The notes under the pieces are model-generated. The model did no database searches. It worked only from the letters and a program-made list of their open reading frames with translations, and was not told the origin of the DNA. A DNA stretch of 64,000 nucleotides, from contig CM060732.1 in assembly GCA_030704615.1 (NCBI GenBank), forward strand, positions 37,367,053-37,431,052, written 5' to 3'. The position numbers and the translations under genes were made by a program. Origin of the DNA: Takakia lepidozioides. Lineage: Eukaryota; Streptophyta; Takakiopsida; Takakiales; Takakiaceae. This document shows positions 9,652 to 23,242 of this stretch, in pieces (the first letter of the stretch is position 1; each line of letters opens with the position of its first letter).

Positions 9652-11196
9652 AATATAAAAGATCAAAAGGCAAAAGCTAGCATCATTATAAGCTTGAGAG
9701 ACAATTAGTTGCATCTCATTATAAGTGCTAAGAGTGTTAAGGATGTTTGGATAAGCAGCAATTATATATGAGACGAAGGATGTCACATCCAAGTGTATGC
9801 GACTCAGAAGTTTTAGGGTTTGAAGATGATCGAGTCAGATTCAGTTGAGCAACAATTGAATTTGTTTTGCGTGTTGCGAGATCAACTAGAGTCTGTGCAG
9901 GGAACTAATGTGACTGATGAACACACTGCAGTGGTGTTATTAGCAACCTTACCTGAATCATATGATGGTTTTGTGGTGTCTATAGTAGGACAAACCAACT
10001 TAATTATTGATGTCATATGACTTCTCCTCGAGGAAGAAACAAGAAGAAAAGGTCAAGGTACGTCTACAGGGGTAGACGGAGCTTTGTTCACGGGAAAGAC
10101 CGGAGTTGTCCAGAACAAAAAATTCCCTTCAAATGTGCAAGAAAATTGGTCATATGATCAAAGATTGTAGACAGCGCATTGCAATAAAGAGGGCAAGGGA
10201 ACATAGCTACTCATCAAATGAATCTATTTGTTGTGTCTCTCTCAGCTACTACAAGTCAGAAGCATGTGTGGTATATTGATTCAGGAGCATCTCAACATAT
10301 GAGTTCAGAGAGAGAACATTTTTTATCCAATAGATCTATTTCACCTACTCAATATATTCTTTTGGGAGGTGATAGCAAGCATGCAATTAGTGGGGAATGC
10401 TCTGTCTCTCTTTTGTTAGATGAGGGGGAAAACTAGTGAGGTGAAGAATGTCCTACATTAACAAATAATTTGCTGTCAGTGAGGAAAATAGTTGAAGGGG
10501 AATATAGAGTGATATTCTAAGATGAGGGTTGTATTATTTCTGACGCCTCAGGAGTTATAGTAGCATGAGCAACTCTTGACAATTGCTTATATAGATTACA
10601 ATATCATGTCTCTAGTGCTCTTACCACTTGTTCATCAAAGTTGGGATCTAGACATATCATGGCAGAAACAAAGTTGTGGCATAGAAGATTAGGTCATGTG
10701 AGCATCAACAAGGTGAAAGAGATGCAACACTCAAACCATCTTGTTGAAGGATTATTATTGAAGGAGATCACTCATCTTGATCTATGCAAAGGTTGTTTGG
10801 AAGGGCAGCAACATCGAGGTCAATTTCCTAAGGATGGTGGACGAAAGGCCACAAATGTACTGGAAATTATACATTCTGATGTGTATGGCCCAATGCAAAC
10901 CAAATCGTTTGGATGAGCAAGGTACTTTGTGACATTCATTGATGATTTGTCAAGAAGGGTTGTGGCGAACTTCCTGAGGCAGAAAAGTCAGGTACTAGAG
11001 AAATTCAAGGAATTCAAAGTGCTTGCAGAAAAACAAATTGGAAAGGCTCTTAAGATTTTGAGATGTGACAATGGTGGTGAGTACATCTAAAAGACTTTCA
11101 ATCAGTTTTGCCAAGAAAATGGAATAGCTCGACAACTTACTCTTCTATACACACCCGAGCAAAATGGTGTAGCGTTGCGGATGAATAGATCATTGC
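9652..11196 (+). pseudogene. Copia gag-pol remainder: gag, zinc knuckle, protease, partial integrase
   Basis: The frame picks up with NIKDQKAKASIIISLRDN-like gag sequence. A second gag block (9823-10020) contains LLATLPESYD. A CCHC-like knuckle lies near 10134-10190 (C-K-K-I-G-H...DC). The aspartic protease follows at 10218-10436 with WYIDSGASQHM, where DSG is the active site. The GAG-pre-integrase domain is at 10641-10916 (LWHRRLGHVS, then CxxC). Integrase core fragments run from 10917 to 11196 and include FIDD, CDNGGEY and PEQNGVA. Stop codons and small gaps separate these blocks. Everything downstream of the integrase motif is missing. Confidence 0.85.
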
Positions 11197-13055
11197 AAGT
11201 GTGAGTCATCCATATTTGTTTATCCATTTGTACCCTAAATCCAAACCCTAAACCCTTACCCTTACCAAACTCAAACCTTATTTGTACTTTGAGTTTCTAG
11301 TTACACCTCAAACCTTATTGTACTACCCTGTTACCTCTTCTTAACCCTCAAGTTCCCAAGCCTTTTTTTGACTTTTTACCAATTTTGGGTACCCAGCTGC
11401 AGTAAATTGCCCCTAGAAACCTACCAAAAATCATCCAGAGATTCCAGCCTTATAGTAGTGGGCACAGCTCATTTATGCATGACATACCAAAAAATGAGCC
11501 AAGTCCACCGTGGAAATTGTGAGATTATAGCGTTGGCCCATACCTCAAATATCAAGTCCCAAAGAAAAAATGAGAAAGAAATTGGTTTGACCAAATCAAA
11601 ACCTAGCTTTATCTAATTTTGCTTGCCCCAAGACCCACCATTTCCAAATCAATAGTGGAGTGGCTATGACCCCACTAAATTGCAGGTCCAACTGATTTTT
11701 TCACCTATGCTTGCTATGCATGCAATTACATGGGGGTTGAAATCTCAAAATTGACAAGAGAAAATGTGCCTCCAAATGAAGTACTTTCTTTTCTACAAAT
11801 TTTTTGAAAGCCAATGGTGGATGTGTGTATGTAATGCTTACACACCATATGGTGAAGTGTTTTTTCCAAAATTGCTAATTTTCTGCCAAAAATGGCCTTT
11901 GGAGAGCAATCTGTTTTGGGCTTGTTTTACTGTCGCGTCAGCGGTCAACAAGCCCTTTTCAGGCCCAAAACGTAAAAATAAGATCTAAGATATTTTTTGT
12001 AGGCCGCAGCTTTTGTTTTTTTTTAGTTTTGTTTTTTGCATCATACTCGAGACAAATCCCTTGTCATTAAAGCTTCAGGAGTGGGCCCCATCAGATTACA
12101 TCTGCAAAAATTAGGTCCAACCTCATCAAAGTGACTGGATTCAGGTCGCTTGAGAACTGAAGAGTTAATGTTTCATGCTATTGTTATATTTTACTGCCCT
12201 TTTTACACCCAAAACATATTCCAACCCTCTTCTTAATGTTTCATGCTATTGTAATATTTTACCGCCCTTGTCAGACCCAAAACATCATTCCAATGGTGTT
12301 GTCCATGACTGTGCTTGACATGAAGATTCAATTAAAATTAGCAAGTTGTAACGAATATCATAGAGTAGGAGTCTGCCCGATGTTCGATGCGACACATTTG
12401 TTTATCATGATTACATAATATAATATTATGACATCATTCGTCTTCCCGTGGACATTGCATGAATTGTTGAGTGCTGCAACTCCACAAGCAATTCAATATC
12501 AGTTGGACCTTTTATATGACGCATTTTGAAGCAAATATGACCCATTCATCTGTAATTTCACAAAGTTTATTCAGAGCTTACACCATAATATTATTATTAT
12601 TTGAATTAATTTCGATTCAGTAATATATTAAGTTTGGTCAGAATTTAAGCCAAAAAGTACAGAATTGGTTAAAATAGGGTTTTGTCTACCAGCTACACAT
12701 GTGATCAGTAGGTGTTTGATGCTTGCCTCGAAGTTCTGTCGAGTGGTTACATTCTTTGCCAAGAGCAGATCTAGCATAAGCCCAGTAGATTCCGATGGTA
12801 GTATCTGAAGGTACACGTTGTTGTTGTTTATGGCAAGAGATGCAGTTCAAGTCATCACTCATCACGTGCACCATGACATCAGGGGTGGGACAGTGGGGTT
12901 AGGCTGTGATCGATTCGAAGACTTACTCCCACAGTCCCTTCTTTTGTGCCAGTAGCTAGTCAATTTAAGTATCTTCGCTTGTGATCCAACTTGTTTTCAA
13001 CCAGTGTTCCGTGAAAGCGGCAAACTTGCCAACACGCGATGGGACACGCCTCAGT
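11197..13055. other. Intergenic DNA after Copia break
   Basis: No gene is recognised. Just after the Copia break, 11228-11260 carries degenerate telomere-type units (CCCTAAA twice with variants). The rest is AT-rich with only short random frames. A short duplicated phrase, 'atgtttcatgctattgt', occurs near 12168 and 12236. Confidence 0.6.
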
Positions 13056-15515
13056 CTATTGACCTGCACAATTGGCACCAACAAAACCAATTCTGGAGTT
13101 TACCAGATCGTACTCAATCCGAAAGTTCTGTTGTTGCACATTTCCGAGGATGGAAATGTTACCAGGAGCTCCGGCAGTGGCAAAAGCCAGACAGTAAGTG
13201 CCCTGGTTATCGATTGCCAACAGAGTGTTGTCCGCAGGAAGAGGCATACTCGCCTGTATCCAACCGCAACATCAAGGCGTCAGTCTGAAGAACGTGAAAG
13301 ACCATGTCTTTCCCCCTAAGCCTGAGAGAATCACAGAGGAATCAGAGGAATCAGAGCATTCTTGATACTTGTAGAGATTGCATCCCCCAGTACTTCAAAA
13401 TAATACACTTAGCTCGGCGACTAGGAACTCTATTCGGAGTGCATGGATAAAGAGGCATAAAGACCAGAAGGATTGCTTGAACCTGGCGTTGATTGAAGCA
13501 GCCTCAAATTGAACATTAATAAATACGTGCGCACAACAGAAGAGAAGAAACAAGTTGGTTATGTTACCTTATTGTCAAACAGTAGTGTCACGGATGGAAT
13601 AAGCGTGGACCCTTCGGAGAGGGAATAGCAGGTGTCAAGCAAGTCATCTCCATCAACTGTTTTGAGAGAAGTTGCTTGAGCTCGGAATGCATCCCTAAAG
13701 AGAGTGTAGGCAGGCTCTGCTAGCCTTGTGATTGAAGTTCCTGAATCGATAATTACACCCCCATTGCCCCCCTCATCTACCGTATAGACTGAGGGAGGAA
13801 ACTTGATCACATTTTGTCCCACATTGACCCCAGTCAACCCCACGTAATAGAAGGCAGCCAGTTGGGGATTTTGTATTAGGGGGGTGTACTGGAGTCCACT
13901 CGTGACAGACTCCCCAAAGAAGATGTGGCTGGTTAAATTCGGGTACATGAACCGGTCTGTAAGACAATAGGAGAATCGGTTTGCCACTTTCCCAGCCAGT
14001 TGTGAAGGAAATGATAAACTACCTTTTCCAAGTCCCAGAATACCAGCAGACCCTACAAACAACCCTTCATTGACATGCCCACATCCCAAGGAAAATTGTG
14101 GAATCTTATAGGGCCTGCCGGTGAGTGAGGTGAGTGTGAGAGTCTCCTGCGAAAGATCGCCAATCGTGACTGAACCATCTCCATATGCCACTGCGTAGAT
14201 GCAGTTGCCCGTAGTCTTCCCGCACTTGAAAAAGTTAAGTTCTGAGCACAAAGGAGAGGAGCAAGACAGGGTTTTGAATGACGAAGACTGAGCGGGATTG
14301 AACACTGGCCCAATCTGTTGGTAGCACTGCTGGCAAGGTTGGCACTGCAACCAGAAAATGTCGCTCCCTGTATCAATTGTCGCTATTACATCCTTGGGAG
14401 GAGTGCCCACCTGCACTAAACACAAGCCTGATATCATTCAAGGATGGGTGTCTCTGCACTGTCTGACAATTGTCCATACCACCTTGTGCACATGGACAAT
14501 TGTGTTAGATTGTACATCTGAAAGTCCACAATGGCAATCAAACATACAACCAATTCAGTAAAATCACGTCGACCACGCCAATCGACACCAACCCCAAGAC
14601 CAACCACGATAACCATCGAGGATGTAAGCAGTACTAGAACTCGGTCACAGCCACCAAGAAAGCCACGGACTAGTCGTAACAAATCGTACTTCGGAAGTGT
14701 GAAGTGTGAACGTGTTATCCATGATCAGTAACGAACTGCCTGAAGCATAGACATGTGTACATACATGCAATTCAGTACTGTACTTCAATTCGACAAAAGA
14801 AAGCACACAGGCAATCCAGGATATAGATGTCGACCTATGTGGGATCAGACGAAAATAGGAGTACAGTAGTTGTCCAGCTCGTCAAAACTATCTCCAATCC
14901 CAGGTATCTATCGTCGTTGAGGGAATGAGGAGTGAGACATACCTGCAGGGTCACAAAATATTCCCCGATGCCAGCATTCGACCCAGACTGCACTGGAGCT
15001 TTCAAAGCCGGAACAGTCGCAAATCTCGACGTTGCCTTCCTCAAAGCCGACCCCTTTCTGTTTGAAACCGCATGAGCAACATGGGTTGCCAAGGCCTCGA
15101 CACGAGCACCGTCCCTCCTCACCATCTCTTCGTGACGCTCCTCGTGGGTCATCCCAGACTTGCTGAAAGGGGAGGTGGGTGCATCAACATGGACAAGCTC
15201 TAGAAGCAAACCCTGTTTACAGTCGCTCGTCCAGCTGGGTCTTTGAGCACCTTGGTTTTGGTAAGAGTCTGACGTAGAACCGAAATCGTGCAGCTTCCCC
15301 ACGTATGCAGCTTGCAGTCGTGGTGACCGTTTTCCTGTTTTGAAGAGGTCTACGTCTAGCATCTGATCATAACCTTCGTCTGCAGAAGGGCCTGCGGGAG
15401 AGTTGCTACCTTGCACAAAGATGACAAGAGTGGCTAAGACAAGAAAAACAAATCCCGGCTTTGGATGCTTCCTTCCATGACAGGCACAACTGATGGCTCC
15501 ATCTCCCTTCTCCAT
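13056..15515 (-). CDS. Aspartic protease, A1 family (nepenthesin/CND41-like), three exons
   Basis: Exons are 15515-14943, 14410-13568 and 13253-13056. The joins are in frame with GT-AG introns of 532 and 314 bp, giving 537 residues. Residues 1-40 hold a basic N-terminus and a hydrophobic segment (FVFLVLATLVIFVQG), a signal peptide or anchor. A ~130-residue prosegment follows. The catalytic core starts at GEYFVTLQVGTPPK. The first active site is ATIDTGSDIFWLQC, and the cysteine-rich nepenthesin-type insert (CxxCYQQ...CSSPLC) is present. The second active site is VIIDSGTSITRL. The end GNVQQQNFRIEYDL with GFVGANC is typical of plant atypical pepsins. Both Asp residues are intact, so it should be an active secreted or vacuolar endopeptidase. 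The start is chosen because it gives a full prosegment and signal-like sequence. The substrate is unknown. Confidence 0.9.
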
Positions 15516-18339
15516 GTTCCTCAGTTTCTAGCCAACAATATATAGAGCAAGTGTCGAGGTTCCTTACGAGGTGCAGCTCTAGCTAACAGGCAAGCGGGAG
15601 GGATGCCATCAAGTAGGACTGAAAGTGATAACAACAGCACCAACAATCCACTCAGCTCCAAAACGAGGAGAGACAGTCCTGAAGGACTGTGGAGGCCACT
15701 CAACACATAATCCTGAGGATCTGAGGATGACTAATATATATCTAGCTGAAGCGCCCACAACTTCCTGACTGAATGAAATTGTCTTGCAGTCACCAGTATC
15801 GCAGAGTCCGCAACCTGGTCTCCACAGAACAGTTAGTGTACAACAGAAATTGCAGACATCGAGAGAGGAAGTTGGCGGCGGGAGCATAATATCTAGAGTG
15901 AATCTACGGCTCCACACACTGTCGCAGGCCTGGAACCATGCGCTCATCTGCAACTTGGTTGATTACCCAAAGTGGGAGCTCTGCTATTTATTAACGCTGC
16001 AGAGTAGCCTCGCGCTGCTGTGCATTGCTCCATCACCACAAGCCTCTGTAGCTACTAGCTACCTTGTACTGTTTGCCAAGGCTCAGAACAACCCATGATG
16101 ATGCCATCACCTAACCTTGCCTCTTGGAGGACAAGTAATATGAATATTCTGGGGCTCTGTGACGGTACTGTTCCATTGCAAGGGCGGCACTTGAATCTTG
16201 ATCCCACTCCCATAGAATGGAATGTACCTAATGTAATGGAGTACACCTTGGGTAGAGAGCCTGCATTCAAAGGGGAAATGCTACCCAATAGTAGTCTAGC
16301 TTTTATTAGCAGAGTATGTTAACTTATCTACCAAAGTGCGCGACAACTGGGCCCTCTACCCTACTCAAAGGTACTGGATCCATTGTCACCCAATTCTTTC
16401 CCAATGTCTCACAGACGAAATTCAACTTGTATGACAACTGAGCACAATCCAAATCACACTATCCAACTTTGATTACAAAATGAATGGGATAAATCAAACA
16501 TTAAGGAGAGGGAGCTGCGCGCCGTGATGTTTTAAAGGCATTTAATGCCAACATACATGCTAGTTTGGATTATGGATAAGGATTGTCATCTGCAGATTAT
16601 GACAATCGCCCGCAATACAGCGCTGTAGAGTCTTGACATGTTACACGGTCCATCCTCGCCATTACACCAGGGTTGCAAGCACTCCTAAATGTGGAACACT
16701 AACAGCATCCAAGTGTCATATCCTACCTAGGTCAATCGCTTCACAAATTGATGCTATCCAGCAATCAGTTAGGCCAGAAAGTTCTATTGTTTTGAAGACA
16801 CTTGGGAGACAAATCGACCTCTTATTACATTTAGGGAGAAAATATTATGCTCTTTCCAAGTAACCTCACCACGAGACAAGAGACAACCAACACAAGGCTC
16901 ATGAGACAGACAACACCAAGAGCAGCAGGATTTGAGCTCAGCATGGGATGACTCCATCCTCTTGAGTTATAGCTACTGGGTGGTTCGACCATCTCCATCA
17001 AAGTGTTAGTTCTCAGAAGGAATATGTTACAAACTCCAAATGAACATTTAGAGGTCATACTTCCTAAAGAGTCGGTACACAGACACAGATGGCCCTGTTT
17101 GTGGGTAACATTTTGAGGAGCAAGTTCAGGGTGTAGTCAAATGCCCAAGTACAGTACTGGGAACGTGCAATGTACCGAACATAGACCAGCAAGGGTGTGT
17201 TGAGCCCACATCTTTGGACTAGATTGATGGGTGCCTGCAATATAGATTATGTACAGTGCAATGTATTAGGTTCTCAGTACACCTTTTGTACTGCACACAT
17301 AATAGGGGTTTAGGTAGATTATAGGTAGCAGTGCTCTAGTAGTACCTCTTTGGTGTAACAGAAGTTGCCTACCTCGTGGCTTCATGGAGGTTCAAACCGG
17401 TTGTCCTCTTCCCGGTCAAGATAATAACATCAATATGGTGACAAGATAAGATCCGGAGCTTTCAGATTACATAGGTGCTCCTCTTTCACTTGAAGTGGAC
17501 TGGCAGCTGATCCTCACACTAGTTACAATCATAAGTTTCAGCAAAATATTTCAATGGTATAGTGATAGTTGAGCTGTTCTAGACTGCTTGACAAACGATT
17601 GTTTGTCACGATTGTTTGTCTTAAGCCAGGAAAGAATGTATTCATTACAAAGTGCTTCCAGAAGCCCGATGGGATAAAATGTGCTCATCAGCAGGAGGAT
17701 GGAAAGAAGTGGTCAAGGGACTTTGTGGCGCAACTTGACAGGACGGCGATGCAGTCAAGAAGACAGAACCTGCAAATAACCAAACTAGATATGTGTCGCG
17801 AGTTGAGGGCTGAAAGCTAAGTTAATGAAGGAGGAGGGCAGCAATCGGCCCAGCTACAGTAGTGTGTAGTGCTACTAGCCCAAAATTTTGTTAATGCTAA
17901 TTATCAGTATCGAAATGAAAGCCTGTAGAAGCAATAATCTATTCCAAGTAATCGCTACAAGGCAAGCTCAAAAAGTCTCAATTTGAGGCTCTACATATGG
18001 ATAATTGTCACAAAATGCATTGTTAAGGAGCTTGCTTGCCTGGACTGAATAAAGTATATAATACCTGCACCTCACTGAACAGTCTAATCATTTGCAGTAA
18101 AATGAACAAACTACAAAAAGTACCCAGAGCCTACACCAATGCAAGGAAACTTTTTGGAGGCTCACTGCTGCTGTCAAGTTCCACTGTAGCACATGGCCAA
18201 TCTGTAAGACTCATCCTAATAAGGCAGGAGATCAACCTTTCCAAATGGACCAGCCTACCTGGCTTGTATCTCTTCAAGAGTTAATACAGCAACCTACGTT
18301 CATACAAAATCAGTTGCATGACTTGCCTCGAATCCAGAC
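15516..18339. other. Intergenic DNA upstream of the protease gene
   Basis: The 5' flank of the protease gene is to the left and the 3' flank of the kinase gene to the right. A tRNA B-box-like GAGGTTCAAACCGG lies near 17390-17405 without a convincing A box, so it is not called. No gene is seen among the short frames. Confidence 0.6.
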
Positions 18340-21300
18340 TTAAAAGCCTGCCCAACCAGCTGGTTGTGCTCGATTTGCAGGCCGTGCCCAGCTCTCTGCT
18401 TTTGAAGATGTGTTACTACTAGCTGTTGATGCTCCACCAAGAGGGCTTAAAGCCTTGGTTGCCTGGAAGCCACTCCCGGTTGGGGAGAAACTATCCTGTA
18501 CAAAGCTCCATGTGTCACCTCCTCCAAGACTGGCAGCCCTGGAGTGTTGTTGTCTACGTCGCACGTCTGTCGTTATCCCGGGCGATGAAGGCAGAGAATA
18601 AGTGTCATTGCCAGGGGAATGTAATTGGGTTTGCAGATTTGATTTACTTTGTTTTGGGGAGTCCCCAAATGCTTGCCATGTATTAAACTGCTGCTGACTT
18701 CGATTCAAGCTGCCTGGAGATAAGCCTTCCTGGAGGTCCCAGATAGTACCGCTCTGTTTGTCCTTCGACTGTAAGATTCAACAGTGCTCGATGTTTAGAG
18801 CTTGAGTTTGTCTTGACACAGCCCAGGATAACTTTTGAGAGAAATGCAATCAATCAGGGCACTGTTTGCAGGCCAAACCGCAAAACTTCAAGCAGCTCAC
18901 TCACCACAAGTTGCAGTCAACTTGACTTAGCACTACAATATCTACTTGTATGCTTTTTCATGTCTCTCTAAGTACACACATGCCCTTGACATGCATGGAG
19001 GTTCTCTATGTTCAAGAGACTCTCTCCCTCCTCTCAACACCTATCAATAATGTTTGCCCTGTGGGTCCCTCCAGGCCAATTGGTTATGGTCATTCAGCTT
19101 TTGTACTCCAGTAAGCCAAATATGGGTAGGTATGGAGGCAGATCTGGGTAGAGGCAGTTTGATGGTGCACCTAACTTAGGCTGTCTGATCTCGTTAAACC
19201 TACATTTGCTTTGTTGTGAGGACAGGAAAAGAATTTCAACTAAAACTACAGTAAATTGGTGCTCAACCTAGAGTTTCAGGGCTGACGCTTACCTTTAAAC
19301 TCCTACACAGAGCCCCTGGCTAGCATTCATACCATTCTGAGAGCTCACAAGGAGGAGGAAAGAAAGGAAACTACAAAAAAGAAGGCATGACCCTATCAAT
19401 CCAAGTAGACCAAACATTGCCACCAACAAGGGCCACCCCCATAGGTCGTCCATGGAAATCAACAACAGCAAGAGTTCAGAACCTTAAGATGGCGAGTTCG
19501 AAACTGAAATTCGACTTTGTACACCTTGCCAGACTTTGCCCACTTCAACCACAGACTGGCTGCTCTTATGCCCCCTCACAAATGCACATTTTTCAGCACA
19601 GTAATAGCGATGTAAAAACACCTCAACAAGCCAATGACATGTTTAAGAGTACATGCCTGATCAGAAGCCTGCCATCCCGCTCTTTGTTGCCTAGATCTCT
19701 GTGGCTGCTGGAGCTTGACTGGTGGAGGAGTCGAAGCTGCTCCAGCTATTATGGTTAAGGAAGCTTTTTCCTTGGGCGCTGAGGCACTTCTACTATTAGC
19801 AGTAACAATAGCAGATTTGAGGTCTTGAATCTCTTGTCGTTGTGAACGACAGATGGCTGTCAGCTTCTCATACTTGGATGTCATCTCCGCTTTGTCTGCA
19901 AGAGCTTGCTTCAGATCCAGCTTCAACCTGCCAACCTCAGATTGAAGTTGCTCATTCCTTCCCGAATGGTTGGTCTCTGGCGCCAACGTGACACACTGGT
20001 CAAACTGGGCGGCAAATGCATTGAATGCTGGGTCATTTGATGGCCCTGGGCCGTCAGGAGTGGTAGACTTGTGAGAAGAGGCCGTCACATGTGACATGTG
20101 AGAAGACCCTCCCGCATCACGCGGGGAGTGGGAACTTAATGCAGCAGGGGGTGCTTGGGGAGAACTTCCTACAGAGGGGGGAGTGTGTGAAGCTACTGCA
20201 GGCAGAGTTTCCAGAGAAGAAGTTATTCCAGCCTTCATTGGTTCATCCTCATCACTCCAATCAGAGTCATTTCTAACCTCATAGCCCTCAACATCGGCAT
20301 CATCCCGGCCCCAACCCCCAGCACTTTGTATTGTTCCATGAACCTTTTTCATCAATCCTGACATACCACTCTTTTTCAAGAAAGAGCTCCGTTCCTTGGG
20401 AGGGCTGTTGCTGGCCTGTCTTGAACGGGGAGGTGGACTGCCAGATTTGGGTGCAGGGGGACTCTCAGTCCCACTGGAATTTTCCATAATAGAAGTTGTA
20501 TCACTTGTCTGTGCATCCTGAGCATACTGTGTAGACCAAAAAGCACCCAATGCAGCATTGTTGGCCCCAGCCCCATTTTGGGCTGGACGACGCTCATTTT
20601 CTTTTGGGGGTAGAGGAGGTGCTCTTGATGGCATCACTGCTGGAGTCTTGGAACCTCCTGTACAAGTCAACAATGACGCATAGGCAACAAGAGCAAATGC
20701 GTAAGATCTGTGTTCCCCAAACAATGAAGGAAAACACTAGGAAAATCTTACCTTTACCTGTTGTCAGCACATGGACAGCAAAGTAGAAGTATACAATCTG
20801 TTGTCACTTGCAGCTTGCCTGCAAGAAATCAGCCATTTACTGCACATCTGCAACAGCTATCAATGAGAGCATGGATTGCTGGGTCAAGTTGTGGGGCTCA
20901 ACCACACCAACCTTTCCGCCATAGAAGCACCCAACAGACTTGCCATCTCCTATGTGGCACGTATCTTGCAACCAAAAATCAGAGCTAAAATCTGTAAATT
21001 ATGATTTTGCAATAACATCTTCCAAAACAAAGCACTCAACTGTGATAGTACTCACTTGCGTCAGAATGATCACGAATCAATGGCAGTGGCTTGCCTGTTG
21101 ACGGAGCCTTGTCTGGATGTACTTTACGCAGGTCAATTGGAAGAGCGTCATTTACACGCTGCCAAACCTGCACCGCATCTTGAAATTTTCAGCAAAAGAG
21201 ACAAATCAAACTCGCACATTGATTTATATAGGAAAATACAGAATGCTGTGAGTTTGCTTCCACACTTACATACCACCACAACAGTGTTCATCTAATACAT

Positions 21301-23242
21301 ACAATTGCATGGATACACTGCTTGCTGCCACTGAAACTAACCTAGATCAGGCAGATGAGGGGGCCGATCGAGCAAAGCCCTTGCCTGCAAAACATCTGGC
21401 CTGGCCTCTGGACTTGCGGTGAGCATGTCTTTGATCAGATCGGTGACTGTGGTGCTATAGCTTGGCACATCAGGTATACGGTAGTTGCCATTCAATATTT
21501 GCAATTTCGACTCACCATCAAATGCAGATTTGAAGTAAGCTATCCTGTACAGGAGGCATCCAAGTGCCTGCCATACACCAATCACAACACAGGTCAACAT
21601 GTAACAGAAATCTTTGCATGGATGATAAAAAGAGGTATGTCGTATAAACAACTATCTCCACAACAACCCCCAAAACAGCTTATGAAATACAGATGCTACT
21701 TACCCAAATGTCAACTTTCTCACTGATAAGCTCCCTTTGATAGAGGTCCCACATCTGCCAAGCATCAACCGCCAAGATTCAAAACAAATGACAGAGAGAA
21801 TTCATTTGACTACCATGTGGAAAGTTCTTGATTTGATATTTGTGGCACCTTCTATCTGCAACTGACAACCTCCAACTCAAATAAATAACCTTTACTGCAT
21901 CTGCAAAAAGTTCTGCATTTGATAAGACGTTCTTGAATCTGCACCAGTCAACAAGCATAATCCCTCTGGTTTGAGGAATCAATAATATACACAACAATTT
22001 TACATGAAAACAAAGGCCACAGAATTCTTCAAATACAATCTGACAAGAAGTCGGCATACGGCTTGGTTGTTGCCCATTTCCAACCCTAGCCTATAAAGTC
22101 CAGATTTTGTGTGGTTTCATAAGGGCACCATTATTTTGGTCTACCTCCAGGGGTTTACAAGCTCTTGAAAACCTAAGAGGAGGTAGCTCAGCAATAATTG
22201 CTAATGAAAACACATGTGGCCCCTTAAGAATTGACACAGAACCACAGAGACCATTCAAAAAACCTAACAGCATGGGAAGAGAGCAACCTCTGGAGCACGA
22301 TAAGCAGGTGTAGTGTGCTTTCTGATGTTATCTTCCTCAACTCCCATCTCATCTGCCTTCTCAAAACGCTTATGGTTTGTGGAAGTGCTCCCAAAGTCAC
22401 ACAACTTCCATAAGCCATCCGTGCCCATTAGGACATTTTCAGCTTTCAAATCCCTGCGTTACACACCAATATCAAGCTATTCAAGTCCCCTTGTGCTTAA
22501 AAGTGATGATTACAGTAAAGCTTTCTGATGTAACAAGTACCAGGATAAAAGATTTGTGACTATAGATTTTTAACCATAAAATCGTTTGTATGTTTGGCAT
22601 TTTCATTAAAGCAATGCAACTTGATATTCTCTCTCAATGCTGGCCAAAAGTCTTCAAAAATTGGTGAATCAAAGCCTTCAATATACATTGCTGTTTTTAA
22701 ACAAGCTCTCCTTTCACTGTATCTCACATCAAAGAACGTTAAGGAAGCACAATCAGAAAATAGTAGGGTGCCCGAGCCAACCTGTGAGCTATAGGAGGCG
22801 ACTGAGAATGCATGGCATACACGGCATTGCAAATTTGAATGAACATGAGAAGCAACTGCTTCTCGTCGAAATAGCCAGCCCCCCGGAATTCCAACACATT
22901 TGCCAGCATCCTCTCACAGTAATCCATGACCAGGAAGCATTCCTTGGTCCGTCCCATATCATAAACAACCTGAGCGTGCAGCATTACAACATTCGGATGT
23001 TCGCGCAATGCCTTCATCACCGCCACTTCTTTTTTAACCAGATCTACAGAATCCATGTCATTACAAATTATGTGTTTCAAAGCATAACTTTTCCCAGACT
23101 GCGGATCTCTGGCCAGATACACACAAGAGAATCCACCCTGCGCAATGATACTCCGTACTTGCAACTTCAAAGCTCCCACATCCACAGACTTCCCCTCCAG
23201 CGTTCCCTGATCTTTGGGGATAAACTGTTTCAGACGCCACAT
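18340..23242 (-). CDS. NAK-family protein kinase (AAK1/AP2-associated kinase-like), seven exons
   Basis: The exons, 23242-22782, 22453-22288, 21754-21704, 21567-21385, 21167-21056, 20657-19657 and 18768-18340, sum to 2403 bp (800 residues) with all phases consistent. The N-terminus MWRLKQFIPKDQ is the plant AAK1-like start. The kinase domain covers about residues 25-310: glycine loop AQGGFSCVYLA, Lys in YALKHI, HRDLKAENVL, DFGSTST, YRAPE, then W(G)CLLYRIAYF. All catalytic residues are present. NAK kinases phosphorylate clathrin-adaptor subunits and act in endocytosis. A long Ser/Pro-rich tail follows, with a coiled-coil stretch (LQSEVGRLKLDLKQALADK, about 555-610). The C-terminal exon has TWQAFGD, a short motif plausible for adaptor binding. 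Introns 4 and 6 appear to use GC donors (see findings). Confidence 0.9.

Larger units (their letters stand above)
1829..11196 (+). mobile_element. Ty1/copia retrotransposon, 3' truncated and interrupted by Gypsy-1
   Basis: The element has a 5' LTR (1829-2190), a Met-tRNA-type primer site, then gag, protease, the GAG-pre-integrase domain and part of the integrase, in copia order. The gag frame stops at 2448 and resumes at 9652 after the 7.2-kb Gypsy-1 insertion. Homology to integrase ends near 11196. The rest of integrase, the reverse transcriptase, RNase H and the 3' LTR are absent, so the element was truncated. Several in-frame stops lie within the remaining coding part. It is an old, dead copy and predates Gypsy-1. 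Confidence 0.85.

Noticed and set aside
17380-17410. tRNA B-box-like GGTTCAAACC
   Set aside because: There is no A box at suitable spacing and no cloverleaf, so neither a tRNA nor a defined SINE is supported.
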